NCBI RefSeq assembly: GCF_000170895.1
Contig: NZ_ABCS01000015.1
Span: 83,561-147,560, forward strand
DNA: 64,000 nucleotides
Direction of reading: 5' to 3'
Origin: Plesiocystis pacifica SIR-1
Lineage (GTDB): Bacteria; Myxococcota_A; Polyangia; Nannocystales; Nannocystaceae
Both the position numbers and the translations under genes were made by a program. Shown here piece by piece: positions 11,255-23,483 of the stretch (its first letter is position 1; each line of letters starts with the position of its first letter). Under the pieces are notes generated by a model that did not search any database, was not told the DNA's origin, and was given only the letters and a program-made list of their open reading frames with translations.

Positions 11255-11641
11255 ATGGTCGAAGCCAGCCCCGAGCCGATCCTCGAGCTCCGCGTCGAGG
11301 CCGTGACCGCCCTCGCCGAGGGCGAGGCCCGCAAGTTCACTTTCACGCGCGACGGCGAGGCGCTCGAGGGCTTCGTACTGCGCTACGCCGAGGGCTTCTT
11401 CGCCTACCTCAACCGCTGCCCGCACTGGAACGTCGACCTCGACATGGGCGAGGGGCGCTTCTTCTCGGCCGTCGCCAACCGGGTGTTTTGCAGCACCCAC
11501 GGCGCGCTCTTCGAGCCGACCACGGGCTACTGCGATGCCGGCCCTTGCGCCGGGCAGAGCCTCGAGCGCTACCCGCTCCGCGAAGACGGCGACGACGTCG
11601 TGGTGTCCATCCCCGGCGGCCACGAGCTCACCCGCGCCTGA
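11255..11641 (+). CDS. Rieske [2Fe-2S] protein
   Basis: Small stand-alone Rieske ferredoxin-like protein, 128 aa, without signal peptide or membrane anchor. The cluster ligands are visible as CPHWNVDLD and, 19 residues on, CSTHGALFEP (two Cys, two His). A following YCDAGPCAGQSLERYPL matches the proline-loop region of the fold. Such proteins pass electrons to oxygenases or reductases, or act as nitrite-reductase small-subunit relatives. No oxygenase gene lies nearby, so the partner is unknown. ATG 11255 was chosen because the frame upstream overlaps nadK. Confidence 0.92.
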   Translation: MVEASPEPILELRVEAVTALAEGEARKFTFTRDGEALEGFVLRYAEGFFAYLNRCPHWNVDLDMGEGRFFSAVANRVFCSTHGALFEPTTGYCDAGPCAGQSLERYPLREDGDDVVVSIPGGHELTRA

Positions 11642-11691
11642 GCTCAGCTCGCTATTTCTGCTGGTGATCCCGGTTATGATGGTTCCGGGGT

Positions 11692-15420
<3,729 letters not shown>

Positions 15421-15459
15421 GCACCCGCGCTCTGTCAGCGCCCGATACGAGCGTCCAAC

Positions 15460-17592
15460 TCAGGGCTGTGGCTCGGGTTGCGGCTCGGGCTCCGGCTCTT
15501 GCACGGGCGCCACCTCGGTGGTCACCGCGACCCGGTTACTCTGCACGCTTCCGTCGACGAGCACGAACTCGAGGGAGCCGGTCTCCGCGTCGGGAGCATC
15601 GAGGAATACGCGCGTGACGTCGACCTCGCCCCCCTGGCTGTTGAGACTGGCGATGACCTCGGCGTCGAGCTCGAATACGTGGCGGTCGTCGGCCTGGGCC
15701 TGCTGGATGACCAGGGTCAACGCGACGACGTTGCCGACGTAGTCGGGCGCGATGGTCATCAGCAGCTGGTCATCGGCCTTGGTCGTGCCGGGCTTCTTGA
15801 CCACCGTACAGTGCGAGCAGATCGGTAGCGGCGGCTGCGGAGTGCTCAGGTTGGTCATCCCCGGGGCCGACTCGGGGCACACCGCCGCGACGGCGTCCGA
15901 GCCCTCGACGTGATCGTCGATGGCGGTGCTCGGATCGCTGAGCACCTGGGCCACCGCGTCGGCGTAGGCGGTGAGGTAGCCGTCCTCGGCGGGGGCCGTC
16001 GCCGCGCACCCCGGCACCGGGCAGGCCGCACTCTGATCCGTGCACGCCGCGTCGAGGGCCGCGCACACCGAGACGCGACGCACCGTCGCCGCCGCCATGG
16101 GATCGTGGCCCAGGCCAAAGTCGGCGCTGTCGGAGGTCGCGTAGCCGTTGGCGTAGATCGTGTCCATGACCTCCGCGGCCGTGAGCTCGGGGCGGTAGGA
16201 CCACACCACCGCGGCCGTGCCCGCGACCACCGCCGTGGACACCGAGCTGCCCGCGAGGGCCTGATCGCCCGAGCCCAGCCCGTGAGCACCGAGGGCCGCG
16301 AGGCGTGGCATGCCGCCGGGGCGGGCGTTGATCAGCGGCGCGTCGAACTCGTCGAGGGCGCCGACGGCGTGGACCAGAGGCGCGTAGCTGCCAGCCGGCG
16401 CGGCCACCGGATGGTTCACTTCGTCGAGGGCGGCGAAGCCGAAGGTCGAGCACTCGGCGCCCGTCGGCGCGGCCATGGCTTCGAAGCTCGCCGGCGCGAG
16501 CGGCCCCGAGTAGAGGTCGGGGCAGCGGTCGTCGGCGACGTTGCCCGCCGCCGCGAGGGTCAGGGCGCCGTTGCAGCTCGCGTGCTGCAGCGCGAGGAGC
16601 AGCGCGGCGGCCGGCCCCCGAGAGGTGTCGACGGCCTGATCCCCGAGGCGCTCCCAGCCCAGGCTCAGGTTCAAGACCAGCCGCGAGGCCGCGTCGGGGT
16701 CGGCGATACGGCGAGCGCGCCAGCCCTGCACGGCCTCGAACACCGCCATCGCCAGGTCACCCTGGGTGCCAGTGCGACCCCCCTCGACCCAGCTGGGCGC
16801 GGCGCTCCAGTCGGTCCGCGGCAGCGCCATGACGTTGCGCACCCGCTCCAGGCACTCGGGGCGCTGGGCGGGGCAGTCGATGGCCTCGATGAGCCCTGCC
16901 ATCTGCGCGCCGTGGGCGTGCGTCGGCGTCAGCTGCGGATCGTTGAGCGCCGCCTCCGAGGCCGTGTCGAGCACCGCGACCTCGACGTGGTCGCGGTCGG
17001 CGTAGTCCGTGTCGATCTGAAGGCCGCCGTCCCAGTCGATGTTGGCCGTGAAGGCCTGGCGCAGGCCCGTGCCCACGCTCGGGTCGTGGAGGTCGCCCTG
17101 CTCGAACTCCCCGCGGCAGTCCGCGGACATGCTCGAGCGCTGGAGGTTGGGGGCGGCGTCGACGACGGAGAAGAGCGCGGAATAGTCCGCGAGGGCGATC
17201 TCACCTTCGGTGTCGGTGTAGTCGAAGGCGCAAAAGGCCTCGAAGCCGGGGGGCAGGGGCTCGGTCAGCGCGCTGACGCCGGGCGAGCCGCTGGCGAACA
17301 GCTGCGTCCCGGTCCACTGGCTGGGCAACGCCCCGCCGAGGCTGCAGTCCGTCCCCGAGTCGAGGATCCCGATGACCCGCTTGGCCCCAGGGCAGACCCC
17401 GATCTCGAGGGAGAAGGGGTGCTGCTCGGCGCCGGGCGACTGCAGATCGCCCGCGCCAGCCCCCTCGTGGGCGCCGCCCCCCGCGTGGGGAGTCTCCTCG
17501 TCGAGGGCCTCGACGTCCTCGGAGTCTGGCGCTTCGAGGTCACACGCACTGAGAACCAGCACACCAGCGAGGAAGAGTCGGGCTTTCGTCAT
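15460..17592 (-). CDS. subtilisin-like serine peptidase (S8), lipoprotein
   Basis: Secreted S8-family peptidase, 710 aa, from ATG 17592. The N terminus (MTKARLFLAGVLVLSAC) is a lipoprotein signal with the lipobox Cys at residue 17; an Asp/Glu-rich tether follows. The catalytic triad can be read as Asp in VAVLDTASE, His in THAHGAQMAGL and Ser in GSSVSTAVVAG, with the oxyanion Asn in LAAAGNVADD. A C-terminal half of beta-rich sequence ends in a Pro/Glu tail (QPEPEPQPEPQP). It lies downstream of and in the same direction as an ECF sigma factor, so the sigma factor may control it. The longest frame starts upstream at 17667, but its extra 25 residues would bury the signal peptide. Confidence 0.9.
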   Translation of the reverse strand: MTKARLFLAGVLVLSACDLEAPDSEDVEALDEETPHAGGGAHEGAGAGDLQSPGAEQHPFSLEIGVCPGAKRVIGILDSGTDCSLGGALPSQWTGTQLFASGSPGVSALTEPLPPGFEAFCAFDYTDTEGEIALADYSALFSVVDAAPNLQRSSMSADCRGEFEQGDLHDPSVGTGLRQAFTANIDWDGGLQIDTDYADRDHVEVAVLDTASEAALNDPQLTPTHAHGAQMAGLIEAIDCPAQRPECLERVRNVMALPRTDWSAAPSWVEGGRTGTQGDLAMAVFEAVQGWRARRIADPDAASRLVLNLSLGWERLGDQAVDTSRGPAAALLLALQHASCNGALTLAAAGNVADDRCPDLYSGPLAPASFEAMAAPTGAECSTFGFAALDEVNHPVAAPAGSYAPLVHAVGALDEFDAPLINARPGGMPRLAALGAHGLGSGDQALAGSSVSTAVVAGTAAVVWSYRPELTAAEVMDTIYANGYATSDSADFGLGHDPMAAATVRRVSVCAALDAACTDQSAACPVPGCAATAPAEDGYLTAYADAVAQVLSDPSTAIDDHVEGSDAVAAVCPESAPGMTNLSTPQPPLPICSHCTVVKKPGTTKADDQLLMTIAPDYVGNVVALTLVIQQAQADDRHVFELDAEVIASLNSQGGEVDVTRVFLDAPDAETGSLEFVLVDGSVQSNRVAVTTEVAPVQEPEPEPQPEPQP

Positions 17593-17671
17593 GTCGTCCT
17601 TCAGACCGATCCCCACAATCCGACACCGGCGAAGACATCGGCTGGGGTTCTGATCAGGCCGTCCCAATTTG

Positions 17672-17712
17672 GCCGAAAAGGTTTAAGTAAAAGTTCAAAT
17701 TTTCCAAGTAAC
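17672..17712 (-). promoter_or_regulatory. AT-rich leader upstream of subtilase gene
   Basis: A 41-bp AT-rich patch in otherwise about 70% GC sequence, between the sigma-factor stop and the subtilase start. It includes TTGGAA and TTAAAC-like elements on the minus strand but no clean promoter pair. It is probably a promoter, possibly read by the adjacent ECF sigma factor. Confidence 0.3.
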
Positions 17713-17718
17713 TGAGCG

Positions 17719-18345
17719 TCATCCGCCGCGGCTGCTGCCCGCCACGAGGCCGCGCAATTGCTCGGCCCAGTCCTCGAGGCTCCCGAGGGTGCTCTCGAGT
17801 TCCGAGGGTGAGCTGGCTGACATTCGCAAGCGCTCCGCGAGGAGCTGACGAGCGCGTCGCAGCCGACTCTTGAGTGTCCCCAGTGGGATGCCGAGGGTCA
17901 TCGCAATTTCAGCCTCGGTCATTTGCTCCCAGTAGCGCAGCTCGAGGGCGACCTGCAGCTCCACGGGGATGTGGCGCAGGGCCTCGAGCAGGAGCTGATG
18001 CTCCCGGCGCCGGGCGAGCACCTGGCTCGGGGTCGGGTCCAGCTCGAAGGCCGTCACCGTCCCAAAGTCCACGTGGGCGTCCTCCCGGACCTTGGCCCGG
18101 TAGTGCTTGCACAGCTGCTTGTAGGCGACGCCGAAGATCCAGCTGCGGAAGCTCCCCTCGCCGCGGTAGCGCTCGACGCCTTCGACGCACGCGAGGAAGG
18201 TTCGCTGGACCAGATCCTGAGCGTCAGGACCCGCCTTGTTGCGGAAAAAGCGGGTCAGCTCGACGAAATAGCGCTCGAACAACTGCCGTCCGGCCCGACG
18301 ATCCCCGCCGCGCCAGGCTTCGAGCAACTCGGCGTCGGAAGACAC
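17719..18345 (-). CDS. RNA polymerase sigma factor, ECF/sigma-70 family
   Basis: Sigma-70-family factor of 208 aa. Region 2 covers residues 5-85 (AELLEAWRGGDRRAGRQLFE, DAQDLVQRTFLACVEGVERY, SFRSWIFGVAYKQL). Region 4 covers about 125-180 (LRYWEQMTEAEIAMTLGIP, then GTLKSRLRRARQLL). Regions 3 and 1.1 are absent, as in ECF factors. The start is taken as GTG 18345 just before SSDAELLEAW; upstream codons are possible but unlike the family. No anti-sigma factor gene with the usual ZAS domain lies beside it. The next gene on the strand is the subtilase lipoprotein, the likely target or partner. Confidence 0.92.
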   Translation of the reverse strand: MSSDAELLEAWRGGDRRAGRQLFERYFVELTRFFRNKAGPDAQDLVQRTFLACVEGVERYRGEGSFRSWIFGVAYKQLCKHYRAKVREDAHVDFGTVTAFELDPTPSQVLARRREHQLLLEALRHIPVELQVALELRYWEQMTEAEIAMTLGIPLGTLKSRLRRARQLLAERLRMSASSPSELESTLGSLEDWAEQLRGLVAGSSRGG

Positions 18346-18460
18346 GTCACACGAGTCTAGCGCGTCCGAGGTCCAAAGACCGGTCCTTGTCTCGGCGTGT
18401 CGGGGCGGCGCCGAGCCCCGCACTCGACGCAGGCGCCGGCCCACGGTCGGGGCAACAAAA

Positions 18461-18490
18461 GGACCGCGAAGCCCGAAGGCTCCGCGGTCC
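18461..18490. terminator. hairpin in sigma-factor upstream region
   Basis: Arms of 13 bp with one mismatch (GGACCGCG-AGCC type) and a 4-nt CGAA loop. It has terminator-like strength but only short flanking A/T runs, so its role is uncertain. Confidence 0.4.
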
Positions 18491-18542
18491 GCGACTCGAA
18501 CGAAAATGATGTCGTGGGTCGAGACGCCTCGCCCCGAGGTCA

Positions 18543-18633
18543 GGGGTCGGCCAAAACGAGTTTGGCCAACCCTCTGTCTACTTTAGCCGTCGTGGACGAC
18601 GCCACGCCCTCCCTGCCCCACGTCCACGACTCA
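18543..18633 (+). repeat. family A double-hairpin repeat, copy 1
   Basis: About 91 bp of a dispersed element also found near 29.9 kb, 30.0 kb and at the window end. Hairpin 1 pairs GGGTCGGCCAAA with its complement, with one mismatch and a 5-nt loop. A linker TCTACTTTAGCC follows, then hairpin 2 with a perfect 10-bp stem (GTCGTGGACG/CGTCCACGAC) enclosing 22 nt. The final TCA is the complement of the YceI stop codon, so on the minus strand the repeat begins with that gene's TGA. Confidence 0.85.
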
Positions 18634-19308
18634 GGCGCGCGGGAAGGTGAGGTCGAGCTGGAGGGCGACGTCGTCCTTGATCAGGTCGTCAGGCATGCCG
18701 GCGTAGACGATCCCCCAGTCCTTGCGGTTGATCTTGAAGTCCGCCTTGCCAACGATGCCCGTCGCGCCGACCTCGACGGTCGCCGGGAAGGTGATCTTGT
18801 TGGTCTGGCCGTGCATCTCGAGGTTGCCAGCGATCTCGTGGGTGGCCCCGTTCTCCCCGGCCTTCGCGGTGATCTCGAGGGCGGTGAACTTGGCCTCGGG
18901 GAATTGCTCGGCGTCGAAGAAGTCGGCGCCCATGAGGTGCTTGGTGAGGCCGTCGGCGTCGGTGGTCATGGACGCGATCTTGACCGAGACCCAAAAGCCC
19001 GTGACCTCGGTGCCGGCCATGGTGGCCTCGCCGCTGATCTCCCCGAAGCTGCCCTTGTGGTCGGCGGTCTTCTTGGCGCCGATGAAGCCGACCTTGGACT
19101 TGTCCGCGGCCAGAGGGATCTTCACCTCCTCGGCCCCGTCGCCCTCCGCCTTGTCGCCCTCCGCCTTGTCGCCCTCCGCCTTGTCGGGCGCGGCCTTTTC
19201 GGTCTTGGCCGCCGGCTTGTCGTCGATCTCGCTCTTGCAAGCGGCGGTGCTCAGGCCCACGGCCAGCGCCAGGGCAAAGATGGGGGTTCCGATGCTGATG
19301 CTGCGCAT
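18631..19308 (-). CDS. YceI-family lipoprotein
   Basis: YceI/lipocalin-like protein, 225 aa, periplasmic or membrane tethered, presumed to bind an isoprenoid-type lipid in a beta-barrel. The signal peptide from ATG 19308 ends in a lipobox (LSTAAC). A Lys/Ala/Glu/Asp tether with KAEGD repeats covers about residues 40-62. The YceI domain fills the rest: ADKSKVGFIGAKKTADHKGS, DFFDAEQFPEAKFTALEI and a C-terminal PDDLIKDDVALQLDLTFPRA. Its stop codon is the first codon of a family A repeat. No cytochrome b561 partner lies alongside. Confidence 0.92.
   Translation of the reverse strand: MRSISIGTPIFALALAVGLSTAACKSEIDDKPAAKTEKAAPDKAEGDKAEGDKAEGDGAEEVKIPLAADKSKVGFIGAKKTADHKGSFGEISGEATMAGTEVTGFWVSVKIASMTTDADGLTKHLMGADFFDAEQFPEAKFTALEITAKAGENGATHEIAGNLEMHGQTNKITFPATVEVGATGIVGKADFKINRKDWGIVYAGMPDDLIKDDVALQLDLTFPRA
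19141..19185 (-). repeat. three 15-bp tandem repeats in the YceI gene
   Basis: Three identical units GCCCTCCGCCTTGTC (plus strand) encode KAEGD repeats in the tether between lipid anchor and YceI domain. A degenerate fourth unit adjoins. Such in-frame repeats can change copy number and so tether length. Confidence 0.8.
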
Positions 19309-19418
19309 GGTCTGAATCCTCGGCCGCACTCATAGCAAGGAGCGCGGGCGCGTGCGTCCCCCAGATGGACAACCGGACGGCTCAAAAACTCGATGGCTCC
19401 GTTCGCGGGGCGCGATGG

Positions 19419-20492
19419 CTACTGCGCGAGCGGGCCGTCGTCGGTGCTCGCGCTGCGCCCGAGCAGCTCGCCGAGCAGGGCCCGGTCCAGGCGCCCGCCC
19501 AGGCCCAGCTGCTCGACGTAGGCGTGGACGTGCTGGTACTCGGCCTGGGCCGCGAAGCTCGGGGGCAGCGTGGTGCACAGCTCGCCCTCGAGGATCGAGG
19601 TCGGGACCTGCTCGTAGTCGATGCCCTGGCGCTCGATCTCGTTGGCGAGGGCGTCGACGAACAGCCGCACCCCCGGGGACTCGTCGACGTGGGGCTGGTA
19701 GAGCCCGGGCAGGCCGAGCATGGCCTGGGCGTCCCACAGCATCGAGGCCGGGTCGAGGGTGTTGGACACCAGGGCCAGCTCGCCCTCGAGGCGCTCTTCG
19801 AGGTAGCCCGCGAAGTCGGCGTTGCCCGGGGTGGGGCTGGCGAAGGCGGTGCAGCGCAGCTTGGCCTGGCGCTGGGGATCCCAGGACTCCTCCCGGGCCG
19901 AGCGCCTCCCCTGCGTGTCCCGCAGCCACAGCGCGACGACCGAGGCCAGCGATCCGCCGACGCCGTGGCCGACCACGTCGAGGACGAAGCGGCGGCTGTC
20001 CGGGGTCGCGGCGATGGCCTCGCGCAGGTGCTCGGCGAGGCTGCGCCCACCTCCCGGCAGGCCCTCGTCCGGGGTCAGGCGGTGGACCGCGTCGAGGCAG
20101 CGGCTCAGGCCCGCGCAGATCGCCGGGGCCAGATCGTCGTCGTCGCCTTGGAGCCACAGCCACGGCGCCTGCTCGAGGCAGCCGAGGCCCTCGACGAGCT
20201 CGGCCGAGAGGGTCAGCAAGCCGCCGCCGCGGAGCACGAGGTGGTGCGGCCCGACCCCGCCGTCTTGGGGCGCGACGACGAAGCCGACCACCGCGGGCGC
20301 GCTGGACTGCCACCACGGGCGCACGCTCGCCGGGCCCCAGGTCAGCTCGAGGCCAGCCTCGGGCAAGAGCCGCTCGAGGTAGCTGGCGATGGTTCGATGC
20401 AGGGCCGCGCTCGACCGCGAAGGATCCCCGTGGGAGCCCGCGTAGGCGATCATCGACAGGCACAGCTGCACCTGCTCCGCACTCACATGCAT
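19419..20492 (-). CDS. lipase class 3-like protein lacking the nucleophile serine
   Basis: Alpha/beta-hydrolase-fold protein of 357 aa from ATG 20492, no signal peptide. The core resembles fungal-type class 3 lipases: FVLDVVGHGVGG for the nucleophile elbow and AFASPTPGNADFAGYLEERL followed by VSNTLDPAS for the region bearing the catalytic Asp. The elbow, normally GHSxGG, reads GHGVGG, so the catalytic serine (about residue 177) is glycine. A late His near HVHAYVEQL could be the third triad member. It is therefore probably not a hydrolase of the usual kind; it may be a binding or regulatory relative. It stands alone on the minus strand, divergent from uppP. Confidence 0.7.
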   Translation of the reverse strand: MHVSAEQVQLCLSMIAYAGSHGDPSRSSAALHRTIASYLERLLPEAGLELTWGPASVRPWWQSSAPAVVGFVVAPQDGGVGPHHLVLRGGGLLTLSAELVEGLGCLEQAPWLWLQGDDDDLAPAICAGLSRCLDAVHRLTPDEGLPGGGRSLAEHLREAIAATPDSRRFVLDVVGHGVGGSLASVVALWLRDTQGRRSAREESWDPQRQAKLRCTAFASPTPGNADFAGYLEERLEGELALVSNTLDPASMLWDAQAMLGLPGLYQPHVDESPGVRLFVDALANEIERQGIDYEQVPTSILEGELCTTLPPSFAAQAEYQHVHAYVEQLGLGGRLDRALLGELLGRSASTDDGPLAQ

Positions 20493-20643
20493 CGGCACGC
20501 AGACCCTAGCAGCCCGCGGAGGGAGGTAAAAGTGGCCAGAAGATCCATGCGCCGCGAGGCCGCGCTCGTGACGCGCGATCTGACACATCGCTGTCGGCGT
20601 ACATTCTTTGCGAGCTCCGCACCCCTTCGTCTACAAGCGAGCC

Positions 20644-21483
20644 ATGATGGCCCTCGCCCAGCCTGGCGCCGGCCTGGGTTACGGCCTCGCGGCCTTCCTG
20701 GGTGCCCTCCAGGGCGTGGCCGAGTTCCTGCCGATCTCGTCTTCGGGCCACCTCTCCCTGGTCGAGGCCTGGCTGGGGGTCGACGCCGAAGCCGCGGGCC
20801 ACACCTTCAACATCGTCGTCCACGCGGGCACCTTGCTCGCGGTCCTGACGGTCTACCGCCGCGAGCTCCTCGATCTGGCCCGCGGGCTCGTCGACCCCGA
20901 GGCCGTCCCCTGGGCCCGCTCGCTGCTGGCCACGATGGTCGTCGGCTCCCTGCCCCTGGCGCTCGTGCTGATCCCCGCGGTCGAGGAGCTGATCGTGCGC
21001 ATGGAGGGCGAGGTCCGGTGGATCGGCGGCGCGCTGCTGCTGACCGCCGCCTTGCTCGGCTTCACCCACCGGCGCACGGAGCAGGTCCCCGTCGACGAGC
21101 CGACCCAGCCCCCCAGCCTCGGCCGCGCCCTGCTCATCGGCTTCGCCCAGCTCCTCGCCGTCGCCCCCGGGGTCTCGCGCAGCGGCTCGACCATCGCCGC
21201 CGCTCTGGCCCTCGGCATGGGGCGGGCCCGCGCGGCTCGCTTCTCCTTCATGCTCAGCATCCCCGCCGTCGCCGCGGCCACGGCCAAGGAGGCCCTGGGC
21301 CTGCTGACCAGCGACGCGCCCCCGAGCTTCGAGCCCGGGCCCTTCGCCCTCGGCTTCGCGCTGAGCTTTCTCGTCGGGCTGGCCTCGCTGTCGCTGCTGC
21401 TGAAGCTGATCGAGCGCGTGGGCCTGCTGCCCTTCGTCCCCTACCTGGCGCTGATCGGCGGGATCGCCATCGCGCTCGGCTAG
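20644..21483 (+). CDS. uppP: undecaprenyl-diphosphatase
   Basis: UppP/BacA integral membrane enzyme that dephosphorylates undecaprenyl diphosphate to recycle the peptidoglycan lipid carrier. It has about 279 aa and multiple hydrophobic segments. The two family signatures are present: GALQGVAEFLPISSSGHLS (residues 20-40, with catalytic Glu and Ser) and APGVSRSGSTIAAALALG (about 180-195, with Arg). ATG 20644 is used; a second ATG follows at once, and the frame extends to a TTG at 20608. The gene converges closely with thrB, ten bases apart. Confidence 0.96.
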   Translation: MMALAQPGAGLGYGLAAFLGALQGVAEFLPISSSGHLSLVEAWLGVDAEAAGHTFNIVVHAGTLLAVLTVYRRELLDLARGLVDPEAVPWARSLLATMVVGSLPLALVLIPAVEELIVRMEGEVRWIGGALLLTAALLGFTHRRTEQVPVDEPTQPPSLGRALLIGFAQLLAVAPGVSRSGSTIAAALALGMGRARAARFSFMLSIPAVAAATAKEALGLLTSDAPPSFEPGPFALGFALSFLVGLASLSLLLKLIERVGLLPFVPYLALIGGIAIALG

Positions 21484-21492
21484 GCCAGCCTG

Positions 21493-22467
21493 CTAGTTCA
21501 GCGGGCGCGAGGTCACCCGCGCCCCCGGCCCGACCTGCTCGACGCGACCCTTCCCCGGCACGCCGGCGTGGGTGAAGGTCTCGTCGAGGATCTCGAGCAG
21601 GGCGTGGGCCCGCTGCTCGTCGCCGCTCATCGCGAAGGTGGTCGGCCCGGCGCCGCTGATGGTGCAGGCGAGGGCGCCGGCCTCGAGGGCGTTGACCTTC
21701 GCGTCGACGAAGCCCGGGATCAGGTGGGCGCGGGCCGGCTCGACGATGTCGTCGGTGACCGCCTCGCCGAGCAGGGCCAGGTCGCCGGTGTGCAGGGCGT
21801 GGACGAGCAGGCCCAGGCGCGCGGACTGGCGCACCGCCGCGCCCAGGCTCACGGCGCTGGGCAGCACGGCCCGGGCGTCGGCGGTCCGGACCTCGCAGCC
21901 CGGGGTGTAGACCGCGAAGAACAGCGAGTCCGGGGCGGGCAGGGGGATCACGCGCAGCGGCTCGGTGTTGGCGATGAGCACCACGCCGCCGAGGATCGCC
22001 GGGGCGACGTTGTCGGGGTGGGCCGTGCCGCAAGCGACGCGCTCGCCCTCGCGGGCGGCGTCGATGAGCACGTCGCTGCCGACCTCGAGGTCGAGGGCCC
22101 GGGCCGCGGCGACCAGGGCCGCGCACGCGCTCGCGCCCGAGGAGCCCAGGCCGCTGCCCAGGGGCAGGCCCTTGTCGAGCTCGAGCTCCACGCCCAGCGG
22201 GCGGCTGGAGCCCGGGCCGTGGCCGAGGGCCTCGAGCATGGCCGTGACCGCGACGCAGGCGGTGTTCTCGGCGGCGCCCAGGGGCAAGCGCCCGCCGTCG
22301 CCGGTGATCTTCAGCAGCCGCGCGCCGGGCTCGTCGCAGCGCCGGGCTCGGACGGTGTCGCCCGGCCCGTGCACGGCCAGGCCCAGGCAGTCGAAACCGG
22401 GCCCGAGGTTGGAGATGGTCGCGGGCGCGTAGGCCTCGATCCAGGGACGGGCCGTCGGGGCTGTCAT
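21493..22467 (-). CDS. thrB: homoserine kinase
   Basis: GHMP-family homoserine kinase (homoserine to O-phosphohomoserine, threonine synthesis), 324 aa. The ATP-binding motif is PLGSGLGSSGASACAAL (about residues 100-116). Other family blocks are the N-terminal APATISNLGPGFDCLGLA, HPDNVAPAILGGVVLI and ISGAGPTTFAM near the C terminus. Length is normal for the family. It follows the DsbA-like gene on the same strand with 26 bp between, so the two may be co-transcribed although unrelated in function. Confidence 0.97.
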   Translation of the reverse strand: MTAPTARPWIEAYAPATISNLGPGFDCLGLAVHGPGDTVRARRCDEPGARLLKITGDGGRLPLGAAENTACVAVTAMLEALGHGPGSSRPLGVELELDKGLPLGSGLGSSGASACAALVAAARALDLEVGSDVLIDAAREGERVACGTAHPDNVAPAILGGVVLIANTEPLRVIPLPAPDSLFFAVYTPGCEVRTADARAVLPSAVSLGAAVRQSARLGLLVHALHTGDLALLGEAVTDDIVEPARAHLIPGFVDAKVNALEAGALACTISGAGPTTFAMSGDEQRAHALLEILDETFTHAGVPGKGRVEQVGPGARVTSRPLN

Positions 22468-22493
22468 GGTCCGGGCCTCACTGCCTCACTGCC

Positions 22494-23483
22494 TCACTTC
22501 GAGGGGCGACGCAGGGCGTCGTCGATCCACGCCTCGAGGCTGCCGCCCCACAGCAGCGGGGTCACCGTGCGGCCGTTGATGTAGACCGCCGGCGTGCCCT
22601 GGATGCCGAGGGCGTCGCCGATCTTGCGGTCCTTGGCGACCGCGAGCTTGACGTCCTCGGTGGCCATGTCGGCCTTCCACTTGGCGACGTCGAGGCCGTC
22701 GATCTGCTTGGCGTAGCGCTCGAGGTCGGCGTCCTCGAGCTGCGTCTGGTGGTCGAAGACCAGGTCGTGCATCTCCCAGAACTTGCCCTGGAGGTGGGCG
22801 GCCTCGCAGGCCTGGGCGGCGACCTCGGCCCGGCCGTGGCTGCGCAGCGGGTAGTGCTTGAACACGAGCTTGGCGCGGCCGCGGTACTGCTGCACGGCCT
22901 TGCGCAGCACCGGCGCCTCCATGCGGCAGTGCGGGCACTGGAAGTCGGCGAACACGACGACGGTCACCGGGGCCAGATCGTTGCCGTAGGTCGGCCGGCC
23001 CTCGACGGGGATGTCGCGGACCTCGAGGGCGTCGATGACCACGTCGATGTCGAGCTTGATGTCCGAGGGCGTCGCGCCCTCGGCCAGGCGGTCGGCGATG
23101 AACTGGGCGACGATCATCGAGTCGCGGCACTCCGCGTCGTCGCGCAGCGAGGTCGCCAGCGAGTGCGGCTTGTCGCAGGCGCTCGGCTCGACGTTGATCA
23201 AGGTGAAGAAGGTCGCCTGCTGGGTCTCGTTGAGCTTGCTCAGGTCGACGCCCTTGGCCTCGCGGATCATCTCCGCCTCGGAGGGCGGGTCGAGCTGGGG
23301 CCGATCGCTCTCGGCCTGCTTGCCGTCGCCGCCCGCGGCCGCGCCGTTGGGGCCCCGAGAGGTCCCGTCCGGATCCGCGGCAGGTGGGGTGCAGGCCGTG
23401 CACGCCGTGGTGGCGAGGACCGTGGCGGTGGTCAGGGCGAGGGCCAGAGAGCTGCGCTCGGGGAGATCGCGGAAGAAACGCAT
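22494..23483 (-). CDS. DsbA-like thioredoxin-fold lipoprotein
   Basis: Periplasmic disulfide oxidoreductase of the DsbA/thioredoxin_4 type, 329 aa from ATG 23483. Its N-terminal signal is followed by cysteines in VLATTACTACTPPAAD, so it is a likely lipoprotein, then a Gly/Asp tether. A helical stretch (about residues 70-145) precedes the thioredoxin fold. The redox motif is CPHC in VVVFADFQCPHCRMEAP, and the cis-proline loop is IQGTPAVYINGR. The reading frame stays open upstream into etfB antisense, but only this start gives a signal peptide. No DsbB-like gene is adjacent. Confidence 0.92.
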   Translation of the reverse strand: MRFFRDLPERSSLALALTTATVLATTACTACTPPAADPDGTSRGPNGAAAGGDGKQAESDRPQLDPPSEAEMIREAKGVDLSKLNETQQATFFTLINVEPSACDKPHSLATSLRDDAECRDSMIVAQFIADRLAEGATPSDIKLDIDVVIDALEVRDIPVEGRPTYGNDLAPVTVVVFADFQCPHCRMEAPVLRKAVQQYRGRAKLVFKHYPLRSHGRAEVAAQACEAAHLQGKFWEMHDLVFDHQTQLEDADLERYAKQIDGLDVAKWKADMATEDVKLAVAKDRKIGDALGIQGTPAVYINGRTVTPLLWGGSLEAWIDDALRRPSK

